A stretch of 64,000 bases of DNA from contig JAFKIL010000002.1 of NCBI GenBank assembly GCA_017306415.1, positions 186,001-250,000 of the forward strand, written 5' to 3'. The notes below the pieces were generated by a model that was not told the DNA's origin, searched no databases, and saw only the letters and a list, made by a program, of their open reading frames with translations. The translations under genes were made by a program, and so were the position numbers. Of this stretch, positions 16,268-24,635 are shown in pieces; the first letter of the stretch is position 1, and each line of letters opens with the position of its first letter. Source of the DNA: Microbacterium sp. Its GTDB lineage: Bacteria > Actinomycetota > Actinomycetes > Actinomycetales > Microbacteriaceae.

Positions 16268-18066
16268 CACAGCCCCCTCGCCGTCTCGTAGGCGACGAGT
16301 CGCGCGCGTTCGGTCATGTGCTGCGCCTCCAGCGCGGCGTCCGTGATCGCGGACAGGTCGAACGGAGCGCGCAGCAGCAGCTCCGTGTTGCGGTCGAGCG
16401 GCGACCCGCGACGCATCATCGGCGTCTCGGCCCAGTCGTTCGCGGCGAACTCCCGGCTCTGCGACGCGAGATCCCGGACGCTGCCGCTCCGTCCCGGCAC
16501 CGCCGGAGACGCGTGATCGAGCACGGTCGTGAACAGCGACATCGTGCCGTCGCGGTTGTCGACGACCTCCACGACCTGCTGCTGCTGCGGGAAGTCGATG
16601 CACGACGCCGTCGTGATCTCCCAGAAGCCGCCGCCCGACGACGTCGTGTGGGCCAGGATCTGGTTGAGGTGCGTGTGCCCGTTGAGCCATCCGATCACCA
16701 CCGGGTATCTCAGCAGCAGGTCGACGAACTCCTCGGCGCCGTGCAGCACCTCGGTGTCGCCGGGGCGCTGCGCCCGGTTCTCGAGGGTGAGGCTGTTGTG
16801 GTGGCTGAAGATCAGGACGAGCTTCTTCTCGGTCTGCGCCCTCTCCAACTCGCGCTCCAGCCAGCGGAACTGCACGTCGGGCACGGCGCCGTCCGGTCCC
16901 GCCACCTGGTTGCAGGTGTCGAGTCCGAATGCCCGGATGTGCGGCGACAGGTCCGTCTGCCACCACGTCTCACCCGAGTCGAGGTTGTGCTGCGTGAAGC
17001 CGTGGCCGACCGGACCCGGCGCGGACGCGGTCTCGAAGTGCTCCGCCATGAACTCGCGCTGCGCGAAGAGGAACCGCTCGGGGTTCGCCGTGACCGACCG
17101 GAAGCCCGGCCGCCCCAGGGCGAGCCCGAGCGCGTCGATCGCCTGCTGGAACGCGCTGCCGCTCGAGGCGTACCCGTTCAGGATGCTGCCGGCTGTGGCA
17201 TCCAGCGAGTACGACTTCTCGCCGCCGACCGCGAGCGCGTGCAGCTGCGGGCTGAGGTCGAAGGTGCCGAGGAGCAGGGTGTCGTGGTTGCCGTAGACGG
17301 CGTACCAGGGGGCGGGGAGGCCGACCGATTCCACGGGCCGCGCGATCGCCTGCGCGAGCAGATCGGGCAGCTGCGGGAACCCGTAGTCGCCGAACGGCCC
17401 TCCGGTGGGGTCGCCGGGGCGGTACGCCCACGTCGCCTCCGCCCATGCCTGCACACCCTGGAACCTCTTCCCCGCGCTGGCGGGATCGACCGACTTGCCG
17501 TCCATGAGGTCGATGTACCAGCGCAGCTCGAGGTGCGAGTGCATGTCGGCGCTGTCGCCGGTGACGATGGCCGCGCCCATCGGCGCCCCGGTGAGCGGGC
17601 TGTAGCGCGCATCCGAGAACGCCTGCACCATCGCGGCGGTGGCGTGCGGGCTGAGCGGATCGTGCGGGTGGAACGCCGAGCCCCACGCGGAGTGGTCCTG
17701 CACGATCATGGGCTCGATGCGCCCCGGCGACTGCGCGTCGATGACGTGCAGGTCGGACAGGTGGCCCAGGTACAGGAGCGAGCGACGGGATGCCGCGCGG
17801 GCGGCGTCCGGCTTCGCGAGGAGCACGTCGAGCCGCGGGATGTACGGTTCGCCGGGGCCGGTGGTGAGACCGCGGTAGCTCCCCTTCACCACCCCGCCCT
17901 GTCTGATCGTCTGCAGGAGCGTGGTCGGGATGTCTCCCGCCCCCGCGGCCGTCGCCGACGATCCCTCCAGGAAGCGCGGCGCCAGGTCCGGGAGGCTGAC
18001 GCCGGTGGCTGCCGCAAGGAGGGCGCTGCGGAGCAGGAACTGTCTGCGTGACAGCACGTGTTCCAT
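16267..18066 (-). CDS. Tat-exported metallophosphoesterase (TIGR03767/PPA1498-like)
   Basis: A 599-residue extracytoplasmic phosphoesterase. The N-terminus has a twin-arginine motif LSRRQFLLRSALLAAATG, so it is exported folded. Calcineurin-like metal-binding motifs occur in order: LSDLHVIDAQ, VTGDSADM, YGNHDT, FSHHNS and NGHTHLN. Together they supply the Asp, His and Asn ligands of a two-metal site. The length and insertions fit the large actinobacterial subfamily TIGR03767, as I recall it. The natural substrate is unknown. It is the first gene of a three-gene operon with a lipoprotein and a membrane protein. Confidence 0.88.
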   Translation of the reverse strand: MEHVLSRRQFLLRSALLAAATGVSLPDLAPRFLEGSSATAAGAGDIPTTLLQTIRQGGVVKGSYRGLTTGPGEPYIPRLDVLLAKPDAARAASRRSLLYLGHLSDLHVIDAQSPGRIEPMIVQDHSAWGSAFHPHDPLSPHATAAMVQAFSDARYSPLTGAPMGAAIVTGDSADMHSHLELRWYIDLMDGKSVDPASAGKRFQGVQAWAEATWAYRPGDPTGGPFGDYGFPQLPDLLAQAIARPVESVGLPAPWYAVYGNHDTLLLGTFDLSPQLHALAVGGEKSYSLDATAGSILNGYASSGSAFQQAIDALGLALGRPGFRSVTANPERFLFAQREFMAEHFETASAPGPVGHGFTQHNLDSGETWWQTDLSPHIRAFGLDTCNQVAGPDGAVPDVQFRWLERELERAQTEKKLVLIFSHHNSLTLENRAQRPGDTEVLHGAEEFVDLLLRYPVVIGWLNGHTHLNQILAHTTSSGGGFWEITTASCIDFPQQQQVVEVVDNRDGTMSLFTTVLDHASPAVPGRSGSVRDLASQSREFAANDWAETPMMRRGSPLDRNTELLLRAPFDLSAITDAALEAQHMTERARLVAYETARGL

Positions 18067-18184
18067 CCGTTCGGGTGATGGGTGACGAGCGCTCGGGTGC
18101 CCTCGCGGCACGAGCATATCGCCCGGCGTGCCCGCTCCCCGCGGCAGGTCGGGGGGTGTGTTCCCGCCGCGTCGCCCCGCCGCC

Positions 18185-19162
18185 TCAGAAGCGGAGCAGC
18201 ACCTTCCCGGCGCGACCGGCGGTGTCGCTCGCCTCGACCGCGGCACCGGCCTCTTCGAAGGGGAACACCGCCTCGACCGGGAGCGTGACCTCGCCGGAGC
18301 CGATGCGCTGAACCAGCTCGCCGAAGAGCGCGCCGCGGGTCGCGGCATCCATCGTCTTGCTCACCTGGCTGCCCCAGAAGCCCTTCACGACGGCCTGCTT
18401 GAAGATGAGGTCGCCCGCCGACAGCTCGAGCGTGCTCGACCCCATGGAGCCGAACGACACGAGCGTCCCGCCCTCGCCGAGCAGCGACAGCAGCTCACCG
18501 GCAGCTGCGCCGCCGACCGAGTCCACCGCCGCGCGGGGGGCCGCGTCGCCGAGGATCGCCGCCGCACGCTCACGCCAGTCCGCCCGCTCGGTCGAGACGA
18601 CGTCGTGGATGCCGGCGGCGGCGAGCTCGTCCACGCCGGCATCCCGCCGCACGAGGCCCAGCACTCGCACGCCGCGCGCCGCAGCGAACTGGGCGAGCAG
18701 CCGGCCGACGGCACCGTTGGCGGTGTTCTGCGCGATCCAGTCCCCCGGCTGCACGTCGAGCGACGCGAGGAGGCTCAGCGCACTGAACGGCATCGAGACG
18801 AGCTGGGCGGCGGTCTCGTCGTCGATCCCGTCCGGGACAGGGACGAGAGCGGATGCCGCGGCCACGAAGTACTCGCTCCAGACCCCGAACGTGCCGCCCG
18901 TGACGACCCGCTGGCCCACCTCGAATCCGGTGACGCCCTCGCCGAGCGCGTCGATCACGCCCACGGCCTCGGTCCCGGCTGCGGCGGGCAGCTCGGGCTT
19001 GTAGCCGTACGTGCCGCGGATCGTCCACAGGTCATGGTTGTGGATCGGCGACAGGAGGGTGCGGACGCGCACCTGCTTCGGGCCGGGCTCGGGCAGCGGC
19101 CGCTCCGCGACCTCGAGGACCTCGGCCGGGTCGCCGAACGTGGAGTGGATGAGTGCGCGCAT
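18185..19162 (-). CDS. MDR-family zinc-free alcohol dehydrogenase / quinone oxidoreductase
   Basis: A 325-residue NAD(P)H-dependent reductase of the medium-chain family. It has a GroES-like N-terminal domain with LLSPIHNHDLWTIRGTYG, as in enoyl-reductase (ETR-like) members, and a Rossmann domain around NTANGAVGRLLAQFAAARGVRVLGLVRR. The catalytic-zinc cysteine pattern of true alcohol dehydrogenases is absent. It probably reduces an alpha,beta-unsaturated carbonyl or a quinone. It is a single gene flanked by a terminator-like hairpin region. Confidence 0.85.
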   Translation of the reverse strand: MRALIHSTFGDPAEVLEVAERPLPEPGPKQVRVRTLLSPIHNHDLWTIRGTYGYKPELPAAAGTEAVGVIDALGEGVTGFEVGQRVVTGGTFGVWSEYFVAAASALVPVPDGIDDETAAQLVSMPFSALSLLASLDVQPGDWIAQNTANGAVGRLLAQFAAARGVRVLGLVRRDAGVDELAAAGIHDVVSTERADWRERAAAILGDAAPRAAVDSVGGAAAGELLSLLGEGGTLVSFGSMGSSTLELSAGDLIFKQAVVKGFWGSQVSKTMDAATRGALFGELVQRIGSGEVTLPVEAVFPFEEAGAAVEASDTAGRAGKVLLRF

Positions 19163-19296
19163 GGGTGGTGCTCCTTGTCTTGCGGCCGGGTGCGGCCGAT
19201 CGGCGGCGGGGGTCTCCCGGCGTCCGGTTCACGGCAACGCCGCGGAGGTGCGGCGTATGCCCGCCGTGCATCCTCGCACCCCGCGCTGGACGAAGA

Positions 19297-19337
19297 GCTC
19301 GGGGACCGGCTCACCTGACGGTGGCCGATCCCCGAGC
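19297..19337 (-). terminator. Hairpin terminator downstream of the DUF4190 gene
   Basis: Arms 19297-19310 and 19324-19337 (GCTCGGGGACCGGC and its partner) pair over 14 bp with one mismatch and a 13-nt loop. They lie about 30 bp past the stop of the minus-strand DUF4190-type gene. Confidence 0.6.
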
Positions 19338-19366
19338 GAGATGCGAGAACGTGTTCCTGTCGCGGC

Positions 19367-19732
19367 TCAGCCGCCGCAGGTCACGGTGACGCCGTTGACC
19401 TGATGGGTGCCCGGGCCGAGGTCGCCGCACATCCGGATCAGCTCCGAGGCGCCGACGACGGCCAGGATGACGATGATCACCGTGAGCACGAAGAGGACGG
19501 CGCCGACGATGATCGCGGCGACCGCCCATCCGTTCTTCGCCCCCGCCCTCCTGCTCTGCACGAGCGCCACGATCCCGAGGATCAGGCCGATGAGGGAGAA
19601 GAAGATCGACACCACGAACGCGACGATGCCCAGCGTCCGCCCGGGGACGGGCGCAGCGGGCTGGGTGTAGGCGGGCGGCGCGGGTGCGGCCGGCGGGGGT
19701 GTGGCCGGATCGATGGGACCTGGTGCGGACAT
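19367..19732 (-). CDS. DUF4190-type small membrane protein
   Basis: A 121-residue protein. A Pro/Ala-rich cytoplasmic N-terminus (about 30 residues) is followed by two membrane helices: LGIVAFVVSIFFSLIGLILGIVALVQ and WAVAAIIVGAVLFVLTVIIVILAVVG. Between them is the KNGWA turn typical of DUF4190. A short extracytoplasmic tail has two cysteines. I chose the ATG at 19732, with GGAGG 8 nt upstream. The function of the family is unknown. Confidence 0.8.
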   Translation of the reverse strand: MSAPGPIDPATPPPAAPAPPAYTQPAAPVPGRTLGIVAFVVSIFFSLIGLILGIVALVQSRRAGAKNGWAVAAIIVGAVLFVLTVIIVILAVVGASELIRMCGDLGPGTHQVNGVTVTCGG

Positions 19733-19823
19733 GTGGATCGCCTCCTGGGGTGTGGCGGATAAGTGGCCCGAACATAGCGGACGCATAGGCCACGACGGAA
19801 GGGGGTTGCTCCGCAGGATGCCG

Positions 19824-20498
19824 CTACGCAGGCGTCCGCAGCGGTTCGAGCGCGTCGAGGATCAGGTCGAGGCCGAACGCGAACTCCTGGGTCGGGTCGT
19901 AGCCCGCCGCGACGAGCGCCGTGCCGGACTCGTGGAGGTACGGGAACTCGTCGGCGGGAATCTGCGGCAGATAGACGTCCTCGGTCATCTGGGCCAGTTC
20001 GGCGGCGCTGTCGAAGGGGAGGCTGGCCTCCTGCAAGGCGTAGCCGTACACGTGGGCGTTGAGGAGCCAGTTCGCGTGGGTCGCCATGACGACCGAGAAG
20101 CCGGCCTTCCGCAGGCAGGCGGTGACCGCCTCGCGGTGACGGAAGTTCGCGGGGCCGGGCGAGGTCCGCGACTCCATCAGGGCGATCGCCCAGGGATGGC
20201 GCGCGAGGACCCCGCGCGCGGAGTGGGCCTCGCGTCGCATCGCGGTCCGCCAGTCGTCGGCGTCGGACGGCAGCTCGATCTCCGTGAACACGACGTCGAT
20301 CATGGCGTCCAGCAGCTCTTCCTTGTTCGCGACGTAGTGGTAGAGCGACATCGCGCCGGCACCGAGCGCGCCGGCGAGGCGGCGCATGCTCAGTCCCTCG
20401 ACCCCCTCGCGATCGGCCATCCGGATCGCCTCGGTGACCACGCGCGCCTTGCTCAGCCCGCTGTCGGGTCCTGAGTCACGCTGTTCTCTCGCGGCCAC
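19824..20498 (-). CDS. TetR/AcrR-family repressor (TetR_C-type C-terminal domain)
   Basis: A 224-residue regulator. The helix-turn-helix region reads GVEGLSMRRLAGALGAGAMSLYHYVANKEELL (about residues 32-64), and the C-terminal domain is of the TetR_C type (RHPWAIALMESR, FAFGLDLILDAL). I chose the GTG at 20498 because GAGGAG lies 4 nt upstream; a GTG at 20510 is also in frame. It is divergent from a quinone oxidoreductase gene. Three dyads at 20532-20577 in between are probable operators, so it likely represses the oxidoreductase unit and possibly itself. Confidence 0.92.
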   Translation of the reverse strand: MAAREQRDSGPDSGLSKARVVTEAIRMADREGVEGLSMRRLAGALGAGAMSLYHYVANKEELLDAMIDVVFTEIELPSDADDWRTAMRREAHSARGVLARHPWAIALMESRTSPGPANFRHREAVTACLRKAGFSVVMATHANWLLNAHVYGYALQEASLPFDSAAELAQMTEDVYLPQIPADEFPYLHESGTALVAAGYDPTQEFAFGLDLILDALEPLRTPA

Positions 20499-20523
20499 GG
20501 GTCTCCTCACGCACTCGAAAGAC

Positions 20524-20553
20524 TTGACAATCGTACAGCGTACGAGTCATAGT
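20524..20553 (+). promoter_or_regulatory. Predicted promoter of the quinone oxidoreductase gene
   Basis: TTGACA at 20524-20529 and CATAGT at 20548-20553 are separated by 18 bp, a plausible sigma-70-type promoter. The first TetR dyad sits between the two boxes, so bound repressor would block RNA polymerase. Confidence 0.5.
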
Positions 20554-20577
20554 ACGGTGTACGACGTACAGTGTACG
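20532..20577. promoter_or_regulatory. Three clustered GTACnnnGTAC dyads (TetR operators)
   Basis: CGTACAGCGTACG (20532-20544), GTACGGTGTAC (20552-20562) and CGTACAGTGTACG (20565-20577) share a 4-3-4 inverted-repeat design in the divergent intergenic region. Spacing of about 20 and 13 bp suggests cooperative binding. They are assigned to the adjacent TetR protein by position. Confidence 0.75.
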
Positions 20578-20616
20578 AGTCGACGCATGGGCGTGACTCG
20601 GATGACAGGAGGCACC

Positions 20617-21651
20617 GTGGGAATCGAGCATCCGTCGAAGGACGCCGGGCGCACGACGACCGTCCGCCAGGCCGCGGAGAGCATGCGGGCCGTCGTCCAG
20701 CGCCACTACGGCCCACCCTCGGCTCTCGAGCCGGCCGAGCTGGGTATCCCGACGCCCGGTCGCGGCGAGGTGCTCGTTCGGGTGGGCGCCGTCTCCCTGC
20801 ATCCCGGCGACCACTTCGTCATGATCGGCCGACCCTACGTGCTGCGGCTCGTGTTCGGGCTCCGCCGGCCACGACGAGGGATCCCCGGCACGGATCTCGC
20901 GGGCGTCGTCGCCGCGGTGGGGAAGGACGTGACAGCGCTCCGCCCCGGCGACGAGGTGTTCGGGTGGACCGGGACGGGCGCCCTCGCGGAGTACGCCGTC
21001 GTCCCGGCGGACCACCTCGTCCCGGTGCCGGACGGCCTGTCGGTCACGGAGGCCGCGGCCGTGCCGACATCCGGGATGACGGCGCTGCAGGCCCTGCGCG
21101 ACATCGCGAAGGCCGGCCTCGGTGACAGGGTGCTTGTCACGGGAGCGTCCGGCGGTGTGGGCTCGTTCGCGGTACAGATCGCGAAGTCCCTGGGCGCCGA
21201 GGTGACGGGTGTGTGCAGCACCGGGAACGTGGAGCTCGTCCGGTCGCTGGGGGCCGACCACGTCGTGGACTACACGAGCACCGATTTCACCAGCGGCGAC
21301 GGGCGGTACGACGTCATCCTCGACAACGTGGAGCGCCACCCGCTCGTGGACGTCCGCCGCGTCCTGACCCCGACCGGGACCATGATCCCGAACAGCGGGC
21401 ACGGCGGCCGCTGGATCGGTCCCCTCGGGAGGATCCTCAGAGCCCGGATGCTGTCCGGCTTCACCCGCCAGCGGCTGAAGCCGTTCACGTCGCTCGGGAA
21501 GCGCGACGACCTGCTCGTCCTGGCGGATCTGCTCGCGACAGGGCGGATCACGCCCGCGATCGACCGCGCCTATCCGCTCGACGAGGCTGCCGAGGCGCTT
21601 CGTCACGTCGCGAGCGGCCACGCGCGCGGAAAGGTCGTCGTCGTGATCTGA
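20617..21651 (+). CDS. MDR-family NADPH:quinone oxidoreductase / zinc-free alcohol dehydrogenase
   Basis: A 344-residue NAD(P)H-dependent reductase. It has a GroES-like domain followed by the nucleotide-binding motif VLVTGASGGVGSFAVQIAKSLGAEV at about residue 170. ADHVVDY is the usual segment after it. The family includes quinone reductases acting on xenobiotics, consistent with TetR control. I chose the GTG at 20617, with AGGAGG 4 nt upstream; ATGs at 20587 and 20602 lack a suitably placed site. A DUF6326-like membrane protein gene follows 52 bp later and may be co-transcribed. Confidence 0.88.
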   Translation: MGIEHPSKDAGRTTTVRQAAESMRAVVQRHYGPPSALEPAELGIPTPGRGEVLVRVGAVSLHPGDHFVMIGRPYVLRLVFGLRRPRRGIPGTDLAGVVAAVGKDVTALRPGDEVFGWTGTGALAEYAVVPADHLVPVPDGLSVTEAAAVPTSGMTALQALRDIAKAGLGDRVLVTGASGGVGSFAVQIAKSLGAEVTGVCSTGNVELVRSLGADHVVDYTSTDFTSGDGRYDVILDNVERHPLVDVRRVLTPTGTMIPNSGHGGRWIGPLGRILRARMLSGFTRQRLKPFTSLGKRDDLLVLADLLATGRITPAIDRAYPLDEAAEALRHVASGHARGKVVVVI

Positions 21652-21703
21652 GTCCGCCCGCACCCGATGTCAGCCGTATCCCACGCACAAGGAGATTCCG
21701 AAC

Positions 21704-22174
21704 GTGTCCCACACCCTGCCGATCGCGGCGCCGCTCAAGATCGCGGCCGCTTGGACGACCTTCATGTTCCTGTACATCTACGTCGACTTCTTCAACCTCT
21801 ACAAACCGGGCGTCGTCGACGGCATCCGCGACGGCCTCGTCTGGAGGTTCGAGGTCAGCGCGACGCTGCTGACCTTCATGCTCGCATCCGTCGCGATCCC
21901 GGCCCTCGTGGTCGTGCTCACGGTGACGCTCCCCGCCCGGGCGAGCCGCGTCGTGAACATCGTCGCGGCATCCCTCTACATCCCTTACTCGATCTTCAAC
22001 GCCGCCGGGGCGACGTGGGAATGGGCGTTCTTCTACGGTCTGTCGATCGGCGTCGAGGTGCTGCTCCTCGCCTTCGTGATCCGCTGGGCGTGGACGTGGC
22101 GCGCCCCCGCGGATGCTCCGGTTGGCGGCACCGAGTACTCCCTGGTCGCGGGTGAGGGCCGCGGAGAGGGCTGA
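21704..22174 (+). CDS. DUF6326-like four-helix membrane protein
   Basis: A 156-residue membrane protein with four hydrophobic segments, beginning LKIAAAWTTFMFLYIYVDFFNLYKPG. That opening, with the conserved YVDFFNLYKPG, is what I recall of DUF6326 proteins. Function unknown. The GTG start has AAGGAG 9 nt upstream. It lies downstream of the TetR-controlled oxidoreductase, suggesting the same regulon. Confidence 0.8.
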   Translation: MSHTLPIAAPLKIAAAWTTFMFLYIYVDFFNLYKPGVVDGIRDGLVWRFEVSATLLTFMLASVAIPALVVVLTVTLPARASRVVNIVAASLYIPYSIFNAAGATWEWAFFYGLSIGVEVLLLAFVIRWAWTWRAPADAPVGGTEYSLVAGEGRGEG

Positions 22175-22230
22175 GCCGAGCGGCGCGGCCGCCGTTGCGC
22201 GTCCGGCGAGTATGGACCGGCGCCGCGGTG

Positions 22231-22824
22231 TCACTCGGTCTCTTCACCGTCCGCCGCCACACGGATCGCCCGCACGAGCATGCCGACCAGCGTGTCCGCA
22301 TCCACGTGCCACTTCTCTGCGCCGAGGTGACCGCTGAGCTCCAGCCCGGCGATGCCGTGCGCGCTGGACAGCAGCAGCGCTCCGTTGCGGCGCGCATTCT
22401 CCTCGCCCACGAGATCGCCCACGATCGCCAGGAACTCGTCCTGCGAACGCCCGGCCGCGCGCACGGCAGCCTCGGGGTCGCCGTGCGGCGAGACGAACAT
22501 GAGCGAGTACAGGTGCGGGCGCGACCGAGCCACATCGATGAGGGCGAAGAGAGCGAGTTCGAGTCGGCGACCCGGCGTGAGGGAGAGGTCGGCGCGCAAC
22601 ACCGCGAGCTCGTCGGCGATGTCTTCCCACGCCTGCACACTCAGGGCCGTGAGCAGGTGCTCCTTGCTCTCGAAGTGCCCGTACGGCGCGCCTCGGGACA
22701 CACCGGCGCGCGCGCCGACCGCGCGCAGAGTGACGGCATCCGTTCCCCCCTCGTCGAGCAGCTCCGACGCGGCGCGGAGGAGGCCAGCGCGGGTTGATGC
22801 AGCGGAGTCGGCGCGGCTGATCAT
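22231..22824 (-). CDS. TetR/AcrR-family repressor
   Basis: A 197-residue regulator. The N-terminal HTH (GGTDAVTLRAVGARAGVSRGAPYGHFESKEHLL, about residues 26-58) is clear. The C-terminal half with RPHLYSLMFVSPHGDPE matches the TetR group with a WHG-type effector domain. It is divergent from a short-chain dehydrogenase gene. Two TGACnnnGTCA dyads at 22839-22884 in the shared promoter region are its likely operators. Confidence 0.92.
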   Translation of the reverse strand: MISRADSAASTRAGLLRAASELLDEGGTDAVTLRAVGARAGVSRGAPYGHFESKEHLLTALSVQAWEDIADELAVLRADLSLTPGRRLELALFALIDVARSRPHLYSLMFVSPHGDPEAAVRAAGRSQDEFLAIVGDLVGEENARRNGALLLSSAHGIAGLELSGHLGAEKWHVDADTLVGMLVRAIRVAADGEETE

Positions 22825-22838
22825 CGATCCAGTCTATT

Positions 22839-22891
22839 TGACATCGTCACATGAAACGCTATCGTGGCCCATATGACAACGTCACATGAAA
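22839..22891. promoter_or_regulatory. Two TGACnnnGTCA operators, 35 bp apart, second inside the SDR gene
   Basis: TGACATCGTCACATGAAA (22839-22856) and TGACAACGTCACATGAAA (22874-22891) differ at one base out of 18. Each holds a TGAC-N3-GTCA dyad. The first overlaps a TTGACA -35 box (22838-22843). The second covers the ATG at 22873 and the first codons of the dehydrogenase gene. The adjacent TetR protein is the obvious ligand. Confidence 0.7.
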
Positions 22892-23748
22892 GTGAACTGA
22901 TCTTGATCTCCGGTGCTTCCTCGGGCATGGGTCTCGCGACTGCGCGCGAACTGGCGGGTCGTGGTTACCACGTCCTGGCCGGCGTCCGGAGCGTGACGGA
23001 CGCCGATCGCATCCGCGCCCGCAACCTCGAACCGGTGATCCTCGACGTCACAGAACCCGAGCAGATCGAGGCTGTCGTCGCGCGAATCGCGAACGACCCG
23101 ATGGGCCCGAAGCTGACCGTCCTGATCAACAACGCGGGTATCGCCGTCAACGCGCCGGTCGAGACCCTGCCCCTGGATGCGTGGCGGCACCAGTTCGAGG
23201 TGAACCTCTTCGGCCACATCGCCGTCACGCAGGCCATGCTGCCGTTCCTCCTCGGCACGCACGGGCGAATCGTCAATGTCAGCTCGCTGGGCGGTCGGAT
23301 CGCGATGGGCACATACGGCGCGTACGCCGGTGCGAAGTTCGCCCTGGAGGCGGTCAGCGACGCGCTCCGTCGCGAGCTCGCTCCGCACGGCGTATCGGTC
23401 GTCGTGATCGAACCCGGGGGAGTGACCACCGAGATGACCGGCCACGGCATCGAGCGGGCCAGGCATTTTCTGGAGACGATGACCGACGACCAGCGCCGGC
23501 GTTACGGAGCCCTGGTCGAGGCCATCATCCGGCAGGCCGCCGCCTTCACCGCCTCGGGCGTGCCGGCCGACAGAGCCGCACTGGTCTTCGCCACCGCCGC
23601 GACAGCCGGGCGGCCGAAGACGCGCTACACGATCGGCCGGGATGCCGCGATGCTGACGCGGCTCGCCCGCATCCTGCCCGACCGCGCGCTCGACCGGGTC
23701 CTCGCAGCCAACCTCCGCCCGCACTTCTCCGCGGCGGAGGCTCACTGA
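22873..23748 (+). CDS. Short-chain dehydrogenase/reductase (SDR)
   Basis: A 291-residue NAD(P)-dependent oxidoreductase. Cofactor motif SGASSGMGLA is near residue 11, NNAG at about 80, the catalytic Ser in VNVSSLGG, and YxxxK in YAGAKFALEA. The C-terminus is longer than minimal SDRs, as in retinol-dehydrogenase-like members. With -35 TTGACA (22838) and a TATCGT-like -10 (22860), transcription would begin at or next to the ATG, so the mRNA may be leaderless; no Shine-Dalgarno is visible. A GTG at 22864 is an alternative start. It is controlled by the divergent TetR protein. Confidence 0.9.
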   Translation: MTTSHESELILISGASSGMGLATARELAGRGYHVLAGVRSVTDADRIRARNLEPVILDVTEPEQIEAVVARIANDPMGPKLTVLINNAGIAVNAPVETLPLDAWRHQFEVNLFGHIAVTQAMLPFLLGTHGRIVNVSSLGGRIAMGTYGAYAGAKFALEAVSDALRRELAPHGVSVVVIEPGGVTTEMTGHGIERARHFLETMTDDQRRRYGALVEAIIRQAAAFTASGVPADRAALVFATAATAGRPKTRYTIGRDAAMLTRLARILPDRALDRVLAANLRPHFSAAEAH

Positions 23749-23834
23749 GCGTACGCCGCCCGGAGGCGCTTCCCGTGCACCGGTCACGGCAGCGACCACC
23801 TGGTCGACACCGCGCGACGTGACCGCGGATGTCC

Positions 23835-24248
23835 TCAGACCGTGGGAGCCGAAGTCGGGTTGTCGCGCACGCCATCGAGCACGTGTTGAGCGTGCGTCAC
23901 GACGGTTCCCTGGTGGAAGCGGATCACAGGCGCGGCACCTCCGACCTCCCAGAGAGACGAGTGCCTGCTCTGACCGGATGCCGAACTGACGCGATACGTC
24001 ACGAGGACGAGCGTCGGCGACAGCTCGGTGAACTCCCATTCGTCGGTGTCGGGTGTGACGCGCGCTACCTCCGATGCCAGTGCGGCGATCGTCTCGTCCC
24101 TCGTCCAACGGCGACCGGAACGGCCGATCTCGACGAAGTCCGGATGGAGAAGCTCACGCACCCGCGCGGGATCGCTGCGGACCTCTCCGCCGAGGAGCGC
24201 GAGTTCCGCGGCCCTCACCTCCTGGAAGCGATCGTCGGCTTGCGTCAT
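23835..24248 (-). CDS. DUF4440 / SnoaL-like nuclear-transport-factor-2-fold protein
   Basis: A 137-residue small soluble protein. The pattern RAAELALLGGEVRSDPARVRELLHPDFVEIGRSGRRWTRDE, followed by beta strands ending in SSLWEV and IRFHQGT, matches the NTF2-like DUF4440 fold. Members bind small hydrophobic ligands or act as isomerase-like enzymes, but no specific function can be assigned. A single gene at the edge of a less GC-rich patch. Confidence 0.85.
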   Translation of the reverse strand: MTQADDRFQEVRAAELALLGGEVRSDPARVRELLHPDFVEIGRSGRRWTRDETIAALASEVARVTPDTDEWEFTELSPTLVLVTYRVSSASGQSRHSSLWEVGGAAPVIRFHQGTVVTHAQHVLDGVRDNPTSAPTV

Positions 24249-24635
24249 CCGGATATCGTGCCAGGGCTGGGCTGCACGCGCCCGCTATGGCTCTTCGATG
24301 TCGACCAGCCATCCGGCGAGTGAACGAGCCTCGCGATCGCTGGGTGGATGGCTGATGCTGGTGCCGACTTCGTGCGCCGGGCCATCCGGTTCCGCCAACG
24401 GCAGCCGTACGCCGCGGGCCGGCTTCAGCCTGGCAAGTCGGCGGTGGGTGCGCCGACTACGACCCGAGAGACTCAGGGACCAACGCGCCGGATCCCCCAT
24501 CGGGCGTGGCGCGCAAGGGGCTCCCTAAACGGGCGATGCACGGAAGTGGCGGGTGCGCGGCCGGTCGACGTCCGTTTCAGGGCCATGTTCACCGCGAAAT
24601 GCAGCAACCCACGCGGCACCGGCGTCGCTCGGCAG
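24249..24635. other. Gene-poor stretch between DUF4440 and OLD-family genes
   Basis: 387 bp without a convincing gene. Short open frames exist on both strands (for example minus strand 24285-24500, 71 codons), but their composition and lack of ribosome binding sites argue against coding. No tRNA, inverted repeat or attachment-site duplication could be recognised by eye. It marks the left border of the accessory patch. Confidence 0.5.

Noticed and set aside
24249-24635. tRNA gene or attachment site at the border of the accessory patch
   Set aside because: No cloverleaf-like pattern or TTCGA T-loop with matching stems, no integrase gene and no direct repeat at the other border.
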